A stretch of 64,000 nt of DNA. Source: Pedobacter cryoconitis (GTDB taxonomy: Bacteria; Bacteroidota; Bacteroidia; Sphingobacteriales; Sphingobacteriaceae). Made by a program: the position numbers and the translations under genes. Below the pieces are notes generated by a model. The model made no database searches. It was not told the origin of the DNA and saw nothing but the letters and a program-made list of their open reading frames with translations. Below, one piece after another: positions 62,722 through 64,000 of the stretch. How positions within the stretch are numbered: the first letter of the stretch is position 1; the number at the start of each line of letters is the position of its first letter. Where the stretch lies: positions 310,001 through 374,000 of the forward strand of contig NZ_CP014504.1 of assembly GCF_001590605.1 (NCBI RefSeq), given 5' to 3'.

Positions 62722-64000
62722 ATGAAGAAAGCTCTACTATTTAAAATTGTAGTAATCATGTTAGCAGTTGTGGGAACTATCTTTTCTGCAAATGCCCAGG
62801 TAACTACCTCAGCGATGACGGGTGTCGTGAAAGATGCTAAAGGACCGTTACCTGGTGCGAGCGTTAAAGCTATCCACGTACCAACGGGGTCAGTTTATAC
62901 GACAACTACAAACGGCGATGGTCGTTTTACAATCGCTAACATGCGTGTTGGCGGTCCTTACTCAGTAACCATTACTTTTATTGGATTCCAGGCTGCTAAA
63001 TATGACAACCTTAATCTTAAATTAGGTGGTTCTTATCCATTGAACGTTGTTTTATCAGACGGAGCGCAACAATTAAGCGACGTTGTGATTACAGCAAACA
63101 AAAGCAAGATCATTAACAGTTCAAGAACTGGTGCTGCGACTAACGTATCACAGAAGCAAATTGAACAGCTTCCGGCAATTTCCAGAAGTATTACTGATTT
63201 AACTAAATTAACTCCTCAGGCTAACACTAAAGGTGATGGTTTCTCTTTTGCGGGTAGAAACAGTTTGTTTAACTCACTAACTTTAGATGGTGCGCAAATG
63301 AACAACGTTTTCGGTTTATCATCATTACCTGGTGGTGCAACGGGAGCTCAGCCTTTCTCTTTGGATGCATTGGAAGAATTACAAGTCAACCTTGCACCTT
63401 ATGATGTAAAACAAAGTGGTTTTACTGGTGCTGGTGTAAATGCGATTACTAAAGCAGGTACAAATAAATTCTCAGGTTCTGTCTATACTTATTACAAAGA
63501 TCAGAACTTACAAGGTTATGATGTTGGTGATACAAAACTTGATAAATCAACTCAGGCATTTTTAAATAAGCAATTTGGTTTCAGATTAGGTGGAGCAATT
63601 GTTCAGAACAAATTGTTCTTCTTTGTAAATGGTGAGATTTCAAGACGTGTTTCTCCAGGTACAAACTTATTAGCCAATCCAAATGCAGTAGCGAATAAAG
63701 TAACAGATCCTAAAAATATGTCAAGAGTATTGACCAGAGATTTAGACCTGGTTAAAAATACAGTATTGAATAGATTTGGATATGATCCGGGTGTATATTC
63801 AGGCTATAGCAATCAGCAAAATGCAGATAACGTTACTGCACGTTTAGACTGGAATATCAACGATGCAAACAGATTAACTGTACGTTATAACTATCTTAAA
63901 TCTTTCAAGGATGCCGGTGTAAGTACTTCAAACTCTAACCAGGGACGCGGGCCATCATTGACCTCAATGATTTATGATAACATGAGATATACGCAGTATA
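62722..64000 (+). CDS. Oar-like TonB-dependent receptor (3' partial)
   Basis: At least 426 aa; the frame is open at the right edge. A signal peptide (to FSANAQ) is followed by a carboxypeptidase-regulatory-like domain (VTTSAMTGVVKDAKGPLPGASVKAI ... GDGRFTIANMRVGGPYSVTITFIGF, residues 30-95), then the plug domain (SRTGAATNVSQKQIEQLPAISRSITDLTKLTP, RNSLFNSLTLDGAQMNNVFG, LDALEELQVNLAPYDVKQSGFTGAGVNAITKAGTNKFSGSVYTY). This is the Oar/CarbopepD-TonB family, a large outer-membrane protein involved in import or in protein export. The substrate is unknown. Confidence 0.92.
   Translation, partial: MKKALLFKIVVIMLAVVGTIFSANAQVTTSAMTGVVKDAKGPLPGASVKAIHVPTGSVYTTTTNGDGRFTIANMRVGGPYSVTITFIGFQAAKYDNLNLKLGGSYPLNVVLSDGAQQLSDVVITANKSKIINSSRTGAATNVSQKQIEQLPAISRSITDLTKLTPQANTKGDGFSFAGRNSLFNSLTLDGAQMNNVFGLSSLPGGATGAQPFSLDALEELQVNLAPYDVKQSGFTGAGVNAITKAGTNKFSGSVYTYYKDQNLQGYDVGDTKLDKSTQAFLNKQFGFRLGGAIVQNKLFFFVNGEISRRVSPGTNLLANPNAVANKVTDPKNMSRVLTRDLDLVKNTVLNRFGYDPGVYSGYSNQQNADNVTARLDWNINDANRLTVRYNYLKSFKDAGVSTSNSNQGRGPSLTSMIYDNMRYTQY

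Overview
The window looks like chromosomal DNA of a Bacteroidetes bacterium, most likely a Pedobacter-like member of the Sphingobacteriaceae. The evidence is the low-GC coding DNA, the many lipoproteins with short Cys lipoboxes, the fused MurF-alanine racemase, an Oar-like TonB-dependent receptor, a short group-1 sigma factor of about 286 aa, an ISAon1-type insertion sequence, and promoters of the Bacteroidetes type (TTG or TTTG, about 19 nt, TAnnTTTG) in place of the E. coli type. No organism name can be proved from the sequence alone.

Layout. 1-5.6 kb: the end of a phosphoinositide-type phospholipase C, then a divergent cluster of a GT-C glycosyltransferase against HAD phosphatase, UbiA prenyltransferase, GMC oxidoreductase and a Tat-signal small subunit. 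This set could make, oxidise and use a polyprenyl-phosphate pentose. 5.6-17.5 kb: lipoproteins, a YodC-like mini-protein, a phytase-like esterase, tRNA-Leu(CAG) with decayed DNA behind it, a secreted zincin-like lipoprotein, two redox enzymes and pncB. 17.5-24.1 kb: a fatty acid desaturase, a degenerate 2-hydroxyacid dehydrogenase, an SDR/AraC pair and a lipid-anchored GH11 xylanase. 24.2-27.2 kb: an accessory spot with a 0.9-kb element that has inverted IS-type ends but no transposase, an intact ISAon1/ISL3-type IS with an 8-bp target duplication, and a duplicated tRNA-Gly/tRNA-Leu array.

27.3-38.8 kb is mostly housekeeping: recX, murF-alr, a LOG-family protein, an SSS symporter, an Xre-RES toxin-antitoxin pair, recR, an SDR, an OmpA lipoprotein and a two-piece YedE sulfur transporter. 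38.8-42.7 kb carries trpD-trpF-trpB-trpA behind a clear ribosome-mediated attenuator, whose 17-aa leader peptide has three consecutive Trp codons. 42.7-64 kb holds a Sua5/YciO protein, a GltB-like FMN enzyme, an M13 peptidase, asnS, sucC, a LolD-like ATPase followed by two apparently degenerate enzymes, S41 and M28 peptidases, an aldo/keto reductase, a long GAPDH, the primary sigma factor, a small Xre regulator, an MBL hydrolase, lpdA, and the start of a TonB-dependent receptor that runs off the window.

The observations most worth follow-up are the putative polyprenyl-phosphate-pentose cluster (0.3-5.6 kb), the trp attenuator (38.86-39.03 kb), the non-autonomous IS-like element with a 146-bp concentric palindrome (24.27-25.18 kb), and an orphan promoter-terminator pair that could make a RNA of about 60 nt (49.28-49.38 kb).
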